Shown piece by piece: positions 12,510 through 21,863 of a stretch of 64,000 nucleotides of DNA (position 1 is the stretch's first letter; every line of letters begins with the position of its first letter). Origin of the DNA: Symbiodinium sp. CCMP2592 (Eukaryota > Sar > Dinophyceae > Suessiales > Symbiodiniaceae). The translations under genes were made by a program, and so were the position numbers. Where the stretch lies: contig CAJNDT010001001.1 in the NCBI GenBank assembly GCA_905221615.1, forward strand, positions 1,502,491-1,566,490, written 5' to 3'. The notes under the pieces are model-generated. The model was given only the letters and a program-made list of their open reading frames with translations, did not search any database and was not told the DNA's origin.

Positions 12510-12800
12510 CCCAGAGCTTTAGGGTTTAGGGGTTTCGGGCTAAGAGCCCGTAAGTAAACCCTAAACCCTAAACCCCCCAAAAGCGCTAAGCGTTGCAGGT
12601 TTAGGGCTTAGGGGTTCAGGCTTGGGCTGTTAAACCGACAGGGCCAGGACTTTAAGGTTTATGGGTTTAGGGCTTAAGGCGTCGGGCTTGGACTTATGGC
12701 TTCAGAGGTTAAGTTTGGGGCTGTAGGTAGTCCTAAACCGAAAGGACCAGGACTTCAGGGGTGAGGGGCTAGGAGTTTAGGGCTTTGGGGCTTTAGGCGT
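12510..12800. repeat. Mixed TTTAGGG/CCCTAAA block
   Basis: TTTAGGG words interrupted near 12550-12580 by a short CCCTAAA patch, and by two phrases sharing AAACCGACAGG (12500 and 12633). Confidence 0.45.
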
Positions 12801-13529
12801 ATCTACATGGTTGTCTCTATTTCTAAGCCGTAGGCCCCTTCCGGATTCGATATGTTTGCGAGGGAGCCTTAAGCTCTAAACATTATTCCTCGGCAACCGT
12901 TAGCTCACGGTTTAGGGTTGGGGGGTTCAGGGTTTAGGGTTTAGGGGTCGCCCCCACGAAAAAAAAACAGACTGTTGGCCTAGCGCGGCTCCACCAAGCC
13001 CACAACTGGGCTCGAACCTGGAACATCGACTGTACAACCGTTTAGGAACAAAGCTTGTGCATACAGCCCCTATGGAACCCTGTTACAAGCAAAGAAACAG
13101 CTTAAGCCTTCACACGGAAGTTTACCCCCTCACTCATGGCGTTGCATATCAATCAGAGACCTCCGAAACCGTGCCGAAACCCTAAAGCCCTAAAGCCTAA
13201 ACCCCGTAAACCCTATTAAAGCCCACAAGCCGGAAATCCCTAAACCCCAAAACACCCTGAGAGACTGCAACATTATGCGTGATTTAGCCCGAAACCGCAA
13301 GCATCTGCACAACCCCAAAAACCTGCAAGCGCAGCAGTTGCCGTGGACGTTTATTAGAGCCTAAGCACCCATGGGCAAGGACCATTAAGGCTCTGCTAAA
13401 GGGTACTTTGCGGGGTGCTGGTAAACCCATGCTAGAGCCATGGAACCAAACTGGAGCATTCGTCAAATCCCGACGACGGCCCGAAGGCGTGGGTTTGTCT
13501 CTTTGGGGCTTTGGGCTCACGGTTCAGGG

Positions 13530-13665
13530 GGTTTGGGGTTTAGGGGTTTTAGGGGTTTAGGGATTTCTTGGCTTGTGGGCTTTAATAGGGTTTATAGTAG
13601 GGTCTAGGCTTGAGGCCTTTAGGGTTTAGGGTTTAGGGTTTGGGTTTGGGGGTTTCGGTTTCAGG
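13530..13665. repeat. TTTAGGG block
   Basis: Imperfect tandem TTTAGGG/TTTGGGG words on the + strand; a CCCTAAA patch lies upstream at about 13180-13260. Confidence 0.5.
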
Positions 13666-14036
13666 GATGAACTTCGTTCTTCTGTTGGGGATCACCTCAA
13701 GCGCGAGGTGTCTCCGTCGTTGTCGCCTGTCTTTCCCCGGCACGATACCAAAACGGCACCTGTGCACGCTTACAGAGCTAGGGACGGAGAGTGGGTCAAC
13801 ATTTTTCTGTTGGTGTTACAAGTTGTCGCTTCGATGGCAAGGTTTCATAGGTAACAGGGCTGACATGTGGTTAGCTCCTCTTCAATTGACGCAGGTCCAT
13901 GTGGCAACCTACCCCTAAACCCTAAACCCTAAACCCAGCATCTACTTGGTTGTATAATGGACCTGACAACGAGGCAGGCCCAAGTTGGTTAACGTGGGTC
14001 CAGAGATCCCGAACCCTCAGCATCGCACTTGGACGG

Positions 14037-14153
14037 TCATGGGACTTAGTAAGTATGGTTATAAGTACCTTAATTGGGGTTATAAGTAATTATAAGTACA
14101 GTTACCTTAATTATAAGCCTAGTTACTAAGTCCCATGATCCTCTAAGCACCAT
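14037..14153. mobile_element. MITE-like palindrome, family G
   Basis: TCATGGGACTTAGTAAGTA at the left and CTAGTTACTAAGTCCCATGA at the right, with GGTTATAAGTA words inside. Close to 57968-58099. Confidence 0.75.
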
Positions 14154-14264
14154 CAATTCCTAGCTACACTGGGACCGAGGCTTCGGGTTTTGGCATCTCC
14201 ACGCGCCCAAACTCAACATCCGGAACCCAAAGCCCGGAACTCCAGAACCCTAAGCCCTAGTATA

Positions 14265-14460
14265 GGGGCCGAAATCATTACCAATACTATTTTGGGGGTT
14301 CCTCGTCATAGCTACAGTATAATGGGGCCCCAATAATTACCCTGTTCTGATTATTAAGGCCCCTATAGTATAGTACCCTTATAGCAATTATCCCTTATAG
14401 TAGCACTTATAGACCCCGTTCAAAAGGAACCCCTATTCTAATTATTAAGGCCCCGTTTCT
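14265..14460. mobile_element. Family H composite
   Basis: ATCATTACCAATACTATTTT near the left and two TCTAATTATTAAGGCCCC-type ends to the right; probably two overlapping copies. Confidence 0.5.
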
Positions 14461-14560
14461 TTTCAGCCCGTATCTCTGCGGGGAGGCCTGCTGCGTCACT
14501 GGAGCCGACTACGAAGCCACGGCTGGGGTCGAGTGTGCTAGGCAGAGCTGGGCTTGCGGA

Positions 14561-14668
14561 GATACGGCTGATGATACAAATCCTGCATTACCTAGAGGAC
14601 CCTAAACTATAGCAATTATGGTATAGTCCCTATTATGGGTAATGCAGGATTTCTATCATCAACAGTAG
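14561..14668. mobile_element. MITE-like palindrome, family B, complete
   Basis: GATACGGCTGATGATACAAA and TCCTGCATTACC at the left; GGTAATGCAGGATTTCTATC and ATCAACAGTA at the right. The best full copy in the window. Confidence 0.75.
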
Positions 14669-15340
14669 TGTTTAGGGTTTAGGGAGGCAGCGTAGGCCTT
14701 GATGTCTTAATATACGGGCCTGGAAATTGCCTTTTTCCATTTTGGGGGTTCCTAATTTATCGTGTGCTGGGCCTCCGAAGACCTCAACACAACTACTGCC
14801 AAATCCCAAGCTACAGCGACCTCGAAATCCCATACCCAATACTGGTCATATACGCTGATAAAGCCAATTCCTAAACCTCAGTTCCCACACCCTTCGGGTT
14901 GTTCATGAACGAACCCTTGCAAGACCCCTTTGACAGAGTCCTCGAACATCTCTCTGAAGGACACCGAAACCCTAATTTTTTTAAATGCTAAGCCCTTTAA
15001 AGGAGCCCTTTCAAGAACCTTATGAATCCTTGACAGGAACCGTAAAGGAACCGTCTAGTCCCCTTAGAGGAGCCCTTGCAAAAGGTTCCGTACTAAGATT
15101 AAGAAAGAATTACGTGGTCCACAAACCGCAGAAGGACAAATGTTGATTCCTTTGCCCACAGCCGCTGCAGCTTGCTCTTGGCATCTCTGTGTCACCGAAT
15201 GTTAGCGATTTAGAGACTAGAGTCACTAGAGACCGTGCTAATCTGACTTGTAGGCCGTATCAGCGACCTGTACCAACAGTTCTGTAGGACCATTCTTGGT
15301 ATAGGATTGTTGTCGGGCTTCTGTCACTTCCCAAGAGGCC

Positions 15341-17019
15341 ATGGCATGTCCCAGCGAAGTTGCGCCAGAGCTGCTCGACAGCCACGAAAACCCTGTCGTT
15401 GCCCGCTTGGTCAGCAGAGTGGCCAGCATGGAACCTGTCGACAAAAGCATCCTCAGAGCGACTCCCGCTTGGCAAGTGCTACAATCCTTCGGTGCTGCCT
15501 TGCGGTGGACCAACCAGGATTTGTATGAACGGAGCTTCCCAGTGAAGTTGATCAAAGTTTTTTGGAGCCACAGCTGGCATGGCAACAACTACATGAAGAG
15601 GCTGCTGTTGCTTTTGCTGTACAACGGGCCTGCTGCAGCAATTACTGCCACCATCTCAGCTCTGTTGGTGATGTGGTTGCAGATTGCGGGGTTACTTCCT
15701 GGCATCCTAAGAGTTACTGGGCCTCGGAGTATCATACTTCAATTTTGTCTGGGACCTGTTTGTTAATTGAAGGGAACCATCAATCTATATTTTGTCTCCA
15801 CGGTTACTTCAAACCCCAGGTTTCCAGGACGCCGCTCGATCGAGGAATGGAGCTGGTGTTTTTTCCGTGGTGTACGCTGACGGCAGGGTTTGTCTTCGTG
15901 GTCGTGCTTCTGATATGGAATTCGAGGGTCTTGATCTTCCTTGACCAGGTATGTATCAATCAGAGGGATGCAGAGCAAAAGGCCAAGGGAATTATGAGCA
16001 TTGGCGCCTTCCTCAAGTACTCCGAGCAGTTTTTGCTTGTTTGGGATAGCACTTATGCTGGGCGCCTATGGTGCCTGCTAGAGCTTGCAGCATTCCTGAC
16101 AAGTCATCAACAGCCCGAGAAGAAAGTTACTATCAGACTGACAGCCATGGCCCCCTGCATCTTGGGCGTTGGATTTGCCCTCTGGGCTTCGATGATACAT
16201 TTCATTTTGTCTAGCGAGCAAACTCCTCTGGACACCCTGGTGCTTCTGCTGACACGGTGGTTCTTTCTATACGTTACCGCATCGTACCTGCGTGAGCACT
16301 ACCGAAGCACGGAGATTCTGCTCAAGCAGCTTTCTGACTTCACAGTTCAAGGTGCCCGTTGTCATTGCTGCAACGATGGAGAGATTTGTACTGCCAGTGT
16401 CTGTGATCGTGCAATCATAGATCGATGCCTTCAAATATGGTATGGGTCTGTCGAGGCCTTCGAGGTGACTGTAAGGACGCGTGTCAAAGCCATGCTATAC
16501 CGCCAATTGGGTGGATTGTTGTTTCCGTATGGTTGGCAAGTCATTGGTTCCTTGCCTCTCTTTTGGGGCTTTGCAGATATCATCGCAGCTCGCGGACGTA
16601 TCGGAAACTGGAACGTGGCGGGAATCTTCTTCCTGGGTGCTCTCACTTGGTGTTTCTTTCTGTTTCCGTTCATCTTCCAAGCGACACTGCTTTTGGCGGG
16701 TTATTTTCGCCAGCAGCAGAGCCACGTCTGGCTGGACAGGCTGAAAAGCGCTGCCGTGGCATTTGTGCTGACTGCACTATCTTTTGTCTTTCTGTGGACA
16801 TCGAGTCTTATGCCTGATGTCTTCTCGGCATGTCTTTGGATGGGCGGTTCAGTGCTGCTCTTTGGAGCATCATCGGTAGTTCTCCGACATCAGGCTTGGC
16901 GAACAGAGCAGACGTTGGAGTCAATCGAAAAAGGTGCAGGGGAGTCGGGTCTGGCCGTTGTGGCTGGGAAGCCGCTTGGGGATGAGCTTTCAGTCGATCC
17001 CCAGAGCATGTCAGCCTGA
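15341..17019 (+). CDS. Multi-pass membrane protein with TIR-like core, two exons
   Basis: Two open frames join across a 107-bp intron (exon 1 15341-15712, exon 2 15820-17019) to give about 523 residues. Residues 76-80 read SHSWH, 165-172 LDQVCINQ and 207-213 LWCLLEL. This order resembles TIR boxes, and Glu212 sits where the catalytic Glu of NAD-cleaving TIR domains sits (WCLxEL). About eight hydrophobic segments are visible (near 87-115, 134-157, 234-255, 262-280, 358-378, 390-418, 433-453, 459-478). The first two lie between the SHSWH and LDQVCINQ boxes, so the core is split by membrane helices. A Cys-rich patch (CHCC, 305-308) follows. From memory, dinoflagellates have a large family of this pattern. 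I chose the ATG at 15341 because the N-terminal frame is open from there through the SHSWH box. NADase or signalling activity is inference. A purely structural role is equally possible. Confidence 0.8.
15713..15819 (+). other. Intron of the TIR-like membrane protein gene
   Basis: It starts GT at 15713 and ends AG at 15818-15819, followed by G, the AG|G acceptor typical of dinoflagellates. It is phase 0 on both sides and joins the frame holding SHSWH to the frame holding LDQVCINQ. Without it exon 1 would run to a stop at 15764-15766. An alternative is a GC donor near 15720 with the acceptor at 15826-15827, which also restores the frame. Confidence 0.6.
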
Positions 17020-17650
17020 GCACCGACTAAACATGGAGTTGTCGGACCGCTTTGTGAGGGACCACCTCTGGCAATGACGACAGGACGATAATCAGAATGA
17101 TGCGTATCTTGCTGCCATAATTGCTGTACTACCTTTGTTTGTCCTGTACTATGGCAAGTGCTGCGACTCTTCGGATACTAGCTGTATGTGCAGGGCTCCA
17201 GCGAGGGATGCTCTGAGGCTTCCTAGTTGCTAGCTGTCTTTCGGACCGGCTTTTAACACTCTTCGTGTTATCAGCAGAGTCCCAAAACTACAGGATTTTT
17301 CGCGAAGCCTCATCCAAATGAATGTTGGCTTCGTCAAGCCGGAGCGGCCGAGGCTTTTAACTACGAGCAGCTACCAGGATCAGAACAAGTACTTTCGGCT
17401 TAGGATTCTCATGTTTACTGCTGCTAGCGGTCACTACCTCGTGATCCCCCCACTGCTCATAACCAGTCTGAGCCGTTCTAGCGACAGTATCTGCTAAGAT
17501 CACTCCAGATTTGAGTCATCCTTGAGGATGAATGATCGAGTTCCGGTGAGTCTCTGTAACAGAGCGGGAACTACCGGACTAGCCTCGTAGCAGTCTCACA
17601 TGCTCGGCGTGCGAGCTTGGATGGCCAAGACTCAAGAAGTTTGCTTTGAA
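17020..17650. other. 3' flank of the TIR-like gene, unique sequence
   Basis: This stretch is free of TTTAGGG blocks and palindromic elements, has gene-like base composition, and holds no open frame worth calling. It is probably the 3' UTR and flank. No poly(A) signal is recognisable, as expected for dinoflagellates. Confidence 0.4.
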
Positions 17651-17654
17651 GCTT

Positions 17655-17755
17655 ATATAGTGACCTAAATCATTACCAATACTACTATGGGGTTCCTTAT
17701 TATTCCTATTATAGCATAAATGGCCCTATTCTAATCATTATGGCCCCATAGTACC
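17655..17755. mobile_element. MITE-like palindrome, family H short form
   Basis: AAATCATTACCAATACTAC on the left and CCCTATTCTAATCATTATGG on the right. Confidence 0.55.
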
Positions 17756-17862
17756 ACGTTGTTTGGGCTATACAGAGCTCGCATGAGGATGAGCTGCGGA
17801 CCACAGGCTCAGCTCTGAGCGTGGCCATTCGCAAAAGGACGTCAGGAGTGCCACGATGCCTA

Positions 17863-17947
17863 TACCCAGAGGCCCCATAGTAGCTCCTTTTTGGGGATTA
17901 CCCTATAGGGTTCTATATATGCAACCCAAAAAGGAACTTAGAGTATC
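17863..17947. mobile_element. MITE-like palindrome, family K
   Basis: TACCCAGAGGCCCCATAGTA and CTCCTTTTTGGGG at the left; AACCCAAAAAGGAACTTAG at the right, where the end is eroded. Better copy at 39374-39470. Confidence 0.6.
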
Positions 17948-18144
17948 ATGTGTGAGGGTTTAGGGTTCAGTATCGCTCCGTGATGTAATCTTGACGGTTG
18001 ACCTGTAGTAGTTCGTTCAGAAAACTGGACATGTCAGAGACTGTGGCCTTCTCAGAAGCGAAATGCCCTTGAACTCTTCGGCCCACCTGCGTTCAAGAGA
18101 ATCTTACGTCCCGGAAGCCATTTCTTCCCGTAAGTAAGCTTAAA

Positions 18145-18256
18145 CCTGAAGGACCAAATGACCCTCAAAAGTAGGGGCCCTATACCCATATACTATGAAT
18201 CCCTGTATGGTCGATGAACCTTAGACCCTTTCAGGGTGCATTTCGCCCTCAAGGAA
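18145..18256. mobile_element. MITE-like palindrome, family J
   Basis: CCTGAAGGACCAAATGACCC at the left, GGGTGCATTTCGCCCTCAAGG at the right; centre CATATACTATGAATCCCT. Confidence 0.65.
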
Positions 18257-18309
18257 GGCCTCTGGGCCACACGTTCACTCATTCGGCCTGACAGCTGAGC
18301 AACCTGAAC

Positions 18310-18560
18310 TTGCATCAGGCTAAACCCCAAACCCCTATTATGAACCCAATAAACCCCAAAACCTCAAACCTTACCCAAAACCCTAAACTCTAAACCCCAA
18401 GACCGTATATACACCCAACCCCAAGACCCTAATCTCTAAACCCCAGAACCTTAAACCCTATCCCAGGACCTTAAATTCTAAACCCCAAAACCTTATATGA
18501 ACCCAACCCCAAAACCCTAAACTCTAAACCCTAAACCCTAACCCCAAGACCTGAAACCCC
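18310..18560. repeat. CCCTAAA-type telomere-like block
   Basis: CCCTAAAC, CCCCAAAAC and similar words with a longer internal period (phrases such as ACCTTATAT.GAACCCAACCCC recur). It faces an inverted TTTAGGG block at 18640-18845. Confidence 0.65.
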
Positions 18561-18639
18561 TAAAAAAAGCCTCGGGAGCCCCAAGCGCCAAGCTTCCCAA
18601 GCAACAGGCGCCTCGGCCGTCCTGGTCTTTACGAGGTGC

Positions 18640-18845
18640 TCCTTAGGGTTTAGGATTTTTAGAGTTTGGGGTTTTTAGGGTTTAGGGTTTAGGGGTTTAG
18701 GGTTTAGGGGTTTAGGGTTTAGGGGTTTAGGGTCTAGAGTTTCTAGGGTTTAAGGGTTTAGGGTTTCTAGTTTCTGGGGTTTAGGGTTTAGGGGTTTGGG
18801 GCTTAGGGGTTTAGGGTTTAGGGGTTTTGGGTTTATTGGCTATAA
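18640..18845. repeat. TTTAGGG-type telomere-like block
   Basis: Dense TTTAGGG/TTTAGGGG tandem words on the + strand, inverted relative to the block just upstream, with an 80-base unrelated spacer. Confidence 0.75.
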
Positions 18846-18929
18846 ACTCAACTTTTCAACTTTTAAGGGAGTCGATTCTGACAGTTTCAACTTTTATTTC
18901 CTTGGGTTTGGAGGCAGTGAGGCTCTAAA

Positions 18930-19034
18930 CCAAGAGGGTCCATATATGCTGTTTCTATGGAAATAGGTCCCCAAAGACCATCCCCATTGTAGTTTTTGGG
19001 GCCTAGTTCCATAATAGTAGTGCATATGGACCCT
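18930..19034. mobile_element. MITE-like palindrome, family W
   Basis: AGAGGGTCCATATATGCTGT and TCCATGG-type arm at the left, GCATATGGACCCTCT at the right. A looser relative may lie at about 19870-19930. Confidence 0.55.
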
Positions 19035-19539
19035 CTGGGAAAGATGCTTGGGTTCAGGGCTGCGGGGTTGTTAGGATTGTTACTGTTTCGGTTTCAGGAG
19101 TTTTAGGGATTTTTCGGGTTTTAGATTTGTTTTGCGGTTTCGGTTTTAGGTGTTTTTGGTTTCGGATGTTGATTTGTTGGTTTAGGGTTTCGGGCCTCAA
19201 GGAATTGGCTTCCGTGGGGTTCCACATTACAGCTGTAGCAAAGGTACCCCCAGTTCCCGTTCTAAATCTATGTATACATATATATAAATGAAACCCTAAA
19301 CCTCAAACCTCAAACCCCTTTACTGTAAACCCTTAAACCCTTAAACTTTCCTTAAACCCTAAAGCCCTGAACCCTAAACGTATTTTGCAGGTCATATCTG
19401 AATCCAAGGAGTCCGCAACAAGCCTGGCATTGATGTCTTGGCGACTCGGTCGCGCAGACCTAGAGCCTAAAGGTGAATTGCAAAACTCCAACATCCTGAA
19501 AGCCCAAAACCCCTAACCGCTAAACCCCTAAAGCCCCTT

Positions 19540-19655
19540 AATGTAGGAACCTGATTAAGAAACCCTGTCCCTATAAACCCCCTATTTATATTCGGATTCA
19601 CATAAGGAACCCTATTAAAGGCCCAAGGTTTCTGAATCAGGCTCCTATATTATCC
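19540..19655. mobile_element. MITE-like palindrome, family O
   Basis: TAGGAACCTGATTAAGAAAC at the left and GTTTCTGAATCAGGCTCCTA at the right. Compare 42018-42241. Confidence 0.7.
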
Positions 19656-19731
19656 TAAACCCTAAACCCTTTTGGAGCCCTTTAAAGGAACCCTCACAGT
19701 TCCTACATTGAACCCCTACCCGAAAACCCCT

Positions 19732-19850
19732 ACCTGAAGGACCAAATGACTCTTAAAACTAGGGGCCCTAGACCTATATACTCTGAATCCCTATATGGTA
19801 TACGAATACGAACCTTAAACCCTTTTAGGGTTCAATTCGTCCTTAAGGTA
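19732..19850. mobile_element. MITE-like palindrome, family J
   Basis: CCTGAAGGACCAAATGACTC at the left, GGTTCAATTCGTCCTTAAGG at the right. Confidence 0.7.
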
Positions 19851-19971
19851 TAGTTGAGGTTAACTCTATCTTCGTTATGGTTTTAGGGACCTAGTTCCAT
19901 AGTGGTAGTATATGAGGAGCCTCTAGGTTATAGTTCCTACACTGAACCTCTAGCCCATCCCCCAATAGACC

Positions 19972-20083
19972 CTAGGTACGGCCCCCCATACAGTAAGAGT
20001 CTATAATAGGGCTACTATTAAGGTCCTACTATATCTATATTATGAGTATTATTCAACTATTACTGAGTGGGGGCCGTACCTGA
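19972..20083. mobile_element. MITE-like palindrome, family I
   Basis: AGGTACGGCCCCCCATACAG at the left and ACTGAGTGGGGGCCGTACCT at the right; centre is TA-rich. Confidence 0.7.
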
Positions 20084-20154
20084 AATAGACCCCTAAACGC
20101 TTTCGGGAGGCATCTGAGCATCACCACCGGCCGTCTCCAGAAGGCCCCGGGGCG

Positions 20155-20290
20155 CAGGGCGCTTTAGGGGCTTAGGGGCTTTAGGGTGTAGGGGTTTAGG
20201 GTTTAGGGGACTTAGGGTTTAGGGTTGAGGGGATTTGGGGTTTAGGGGTTTAGGGTTTAGGGGTTTAGGGTTTAGTGCATTTAGGTTTTT
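20155..20290. repeat. TTTAGGG-type telomere-like block
   Basis: Tandem TTTAGGG/TTAGGGG words on the + strand. Confidence 0.65.
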
Positions 20291-20383
20291 TTGGGTGGGA
20301 TTTGGGGATTAGGGGTTTCAGGGCTCTGAGGGTTTATCGGGTTTTGTGCCTTAGGCTGGTGGGATCTTGGGGCTTTATTTAGG

Positions 20384-20496
20384 CTAGGACCTAGAGTAGG
20401 CCCTTATTCCCTTTTTTGGGGGTTCAGGTTCCCTTATAAGCCCCTTTAAACCAAAAAGGGCACCCTTTTTGTTCCTAGGCTACTCTTAGGTCTAGT
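20384..20496. mobile_element. MITE-like palindrome, family C
   Basis: The 113 bp here match 36452-36564 with no difference that I can find; flanks differ. Ends are CTAGGACCTAGAGTAGG and CTACTCTTAGGTCTAGT. It sits inside a TTTAGGG-rich patch. Confidence 0.8.
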
Positions 20497-20924
20497 AGGG
20501 TTTAGGGAGTTTAGGCAGTTTTTTGTTATCGGGCCTCAGGGTTATAGGGTTTGGGGGGGTTTTAGGGTTATGGGGTTTGGGGAGTTTAGGGTTGCAGCGT
20601 GTTCTTTTGTAATGGTTTCAGGGTTCTACTACAAAGGTTTAGGATTTGGAGCTAAGGTTCATGTGTGCTTGTAAGTAGCCGAAGGTGTAGCTGCTCCCTA
20701 CTCAAACTGCATAGCTGGAGGTAGACGTAATGTAGCTCGTGCTGTTGTTTGAACCCAATCTGACAGACTTCCCAATCCTACTCATGACCGGCCATGACCC
20801 TTCAAAGAAATGTCGTCCTGCCGGCGATAAACCCTAGCCCTAGCCCCTTGTTTACTTGTATGAAGTACCCGCACTACGAAATATGGCCAACTCAACTCCG
20901 CAGCCGCCTACTCTAGACCCTAAG

Positions 20925-21335
20925 CCCGTAATCCCTAAACACTAAACTCCTCAAAGCCAAAGCCCTCAACGTCCTAATTTCCTAAACCCTCAAAACCCTA
21001 AACTCCGAACCCCAGACCTCAAGCCCCCATTTAGCCCTAAAGCCCCACAGCCGAAACCCTAAAGCCCTCCTATGAAAAACCCCAAATCCCCAAGGCATCA
21101 TCCTGTAGCCTACCGAATACAGGGGCCGGGCTTGTGGGTGTGTATCATAGTATAGTTCTACATGAGGAGCCCCTATAATCGCCTTGTAAGCTCAAACCCC
21201 AAAGCTCCAAAGAACCTAAACGCCCAAACCCTGAACCCCGAAAGCCCTTAAACCCTAGACCCCTAAATCCTAAACCCCTAAACCCTAAACCCCTGAACCC
21301 TAACCCTTAAAGCCCCTAAAGCCCCTATGCCCTTC
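20925..21335. repeat. CCCTAAA-type telomere-like blocks
   Basis: Two dense patches (about 20925-21070 and 21185-21335) of CCCTAAA/CCCCTAAA/CCCTGAA words, opposite in orientation to the block at 20155-20290. Confidence 0.6.
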
Positions 21336-21354
21336 AAGCCCAAACTCCCATCAC

Positions 21355-21404
21355 GAATACAGGCTCAAGGTTTCTTAAGCAGGTTCCTACATTATCCTCA
21401 ACCC
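21355..21404. mobile_element. Family O half element
   Basis: GGTTTCTTAAGCAGGTTCCT and ACATTATCC match the right end of family O only. Confidence 0.5.
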
Positions 21405-21572
21405 TAAGCCCTTTTGGATCCCGTTAAAGCTATAGTTCCGACACTGAACCCCTAGCCTAACCCCTATAGACCCCTCCCAAACTCCCATCTGCTGCGCCAG
21501 GTCTCGCGCCGAGCCATTCGAAGGGCCTCGCGGAAAGGCTTCAAGGCTGGGTGGGTTCCATAGTAGGATCCT

Positions 21573-21674
21573 ATGACTGGGTGGCAATTTGGGAAACTCG
21601 TTAATTTCCCTTATGGTTCCTATAGAGGTACCTATTCATAAATACTTTTCAGAGCCCCCAAAACTACAACCCTG
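21573..21674. mobile_element. MITE-like palindrome, family T
   Basis: ACTGGGTGGCAATTTGGG at the left, AAAACTACAACCCTG at the right; GAGGTACCTATTCATAAATA inside is shared with the neighbour at 21701-21791. Confidence 0.55.
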
Positions 21675-21700
21675 ATAAGAATGGGGCTTATATAATTACT

Positions 21701-21791
21701 GGGTTGTGCTTTGGGATAATTTTTAATATCCCTTATTTCCTTATAAAGGGAACCTATTCATAAATAACTTTCAAAGGTTTTAAAGCACAAC
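21701..21791. mobile_element. MITE-like palindrome, family T (LINE target)
   Basis: TACTGGGTTGTGCTTTGGGA at the left and AAAGCACAACCCA at the right. The LINE inserted at its right edge: the duplicated target begins with its last eight bases. Confidence 0.65.
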
Positions 21792-21798
21792 CCAGATT
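21787..21798. repeat. Target-site duplication, 3' side of the LINE
   Basis: ACAACCCAGATT is identical to 34253-34264. The match stops on both sides after 12 bases. Its first eight bases are the last bases of a palindromic element (21701-21791), so the LINE landed at the edge of that element. Confidence 0.75.
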
Positions 21799-21863
21799 CT
21801 GTTTCTGTTTCTGTGGTTGGATCGTCGAGCCGCGTCTTGCGGCGCATCCCAAAAATGGTGAAT
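21799..21863 (-). other. LINE 3' UTR with CAGAAA-type tail
   Basis: Sixty-five bases between the RT stop and the target-site duplication. On the minus strand it ends CACAGAAACAGAAACAG, a short hexamer run, rather than poly(A). Confidence 0.55.

Larger units (their letters stand above)
4141..15100. other. Gene-free repeat-rich stretch
   Basis: Eleven kilobases of degenerate TTTAGGG/CCCTAAA words, palindromic elements and microsatellites. The open frames within are short, low in complexity or lie across repeats, and none resembles a known family. I see no RNA gene. Confidence 0.5.
17651..21786. other. Gene-free repeat-rich stretch between the TIR-like gene and the LINE
   Basis: Filled by palindromic elements and by telomere-like blocks in both orientations. 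No open frame of note. Confidence 0.5.

Noticed and set aside
12985-13060. Possible tRNA on the minus strand (GGTTCGAGCCC-like T-loop)
   Set aside because: The bases flanking the loop do not pair into a T stem, and no acceptor, D or anticodon arm can be drawn.
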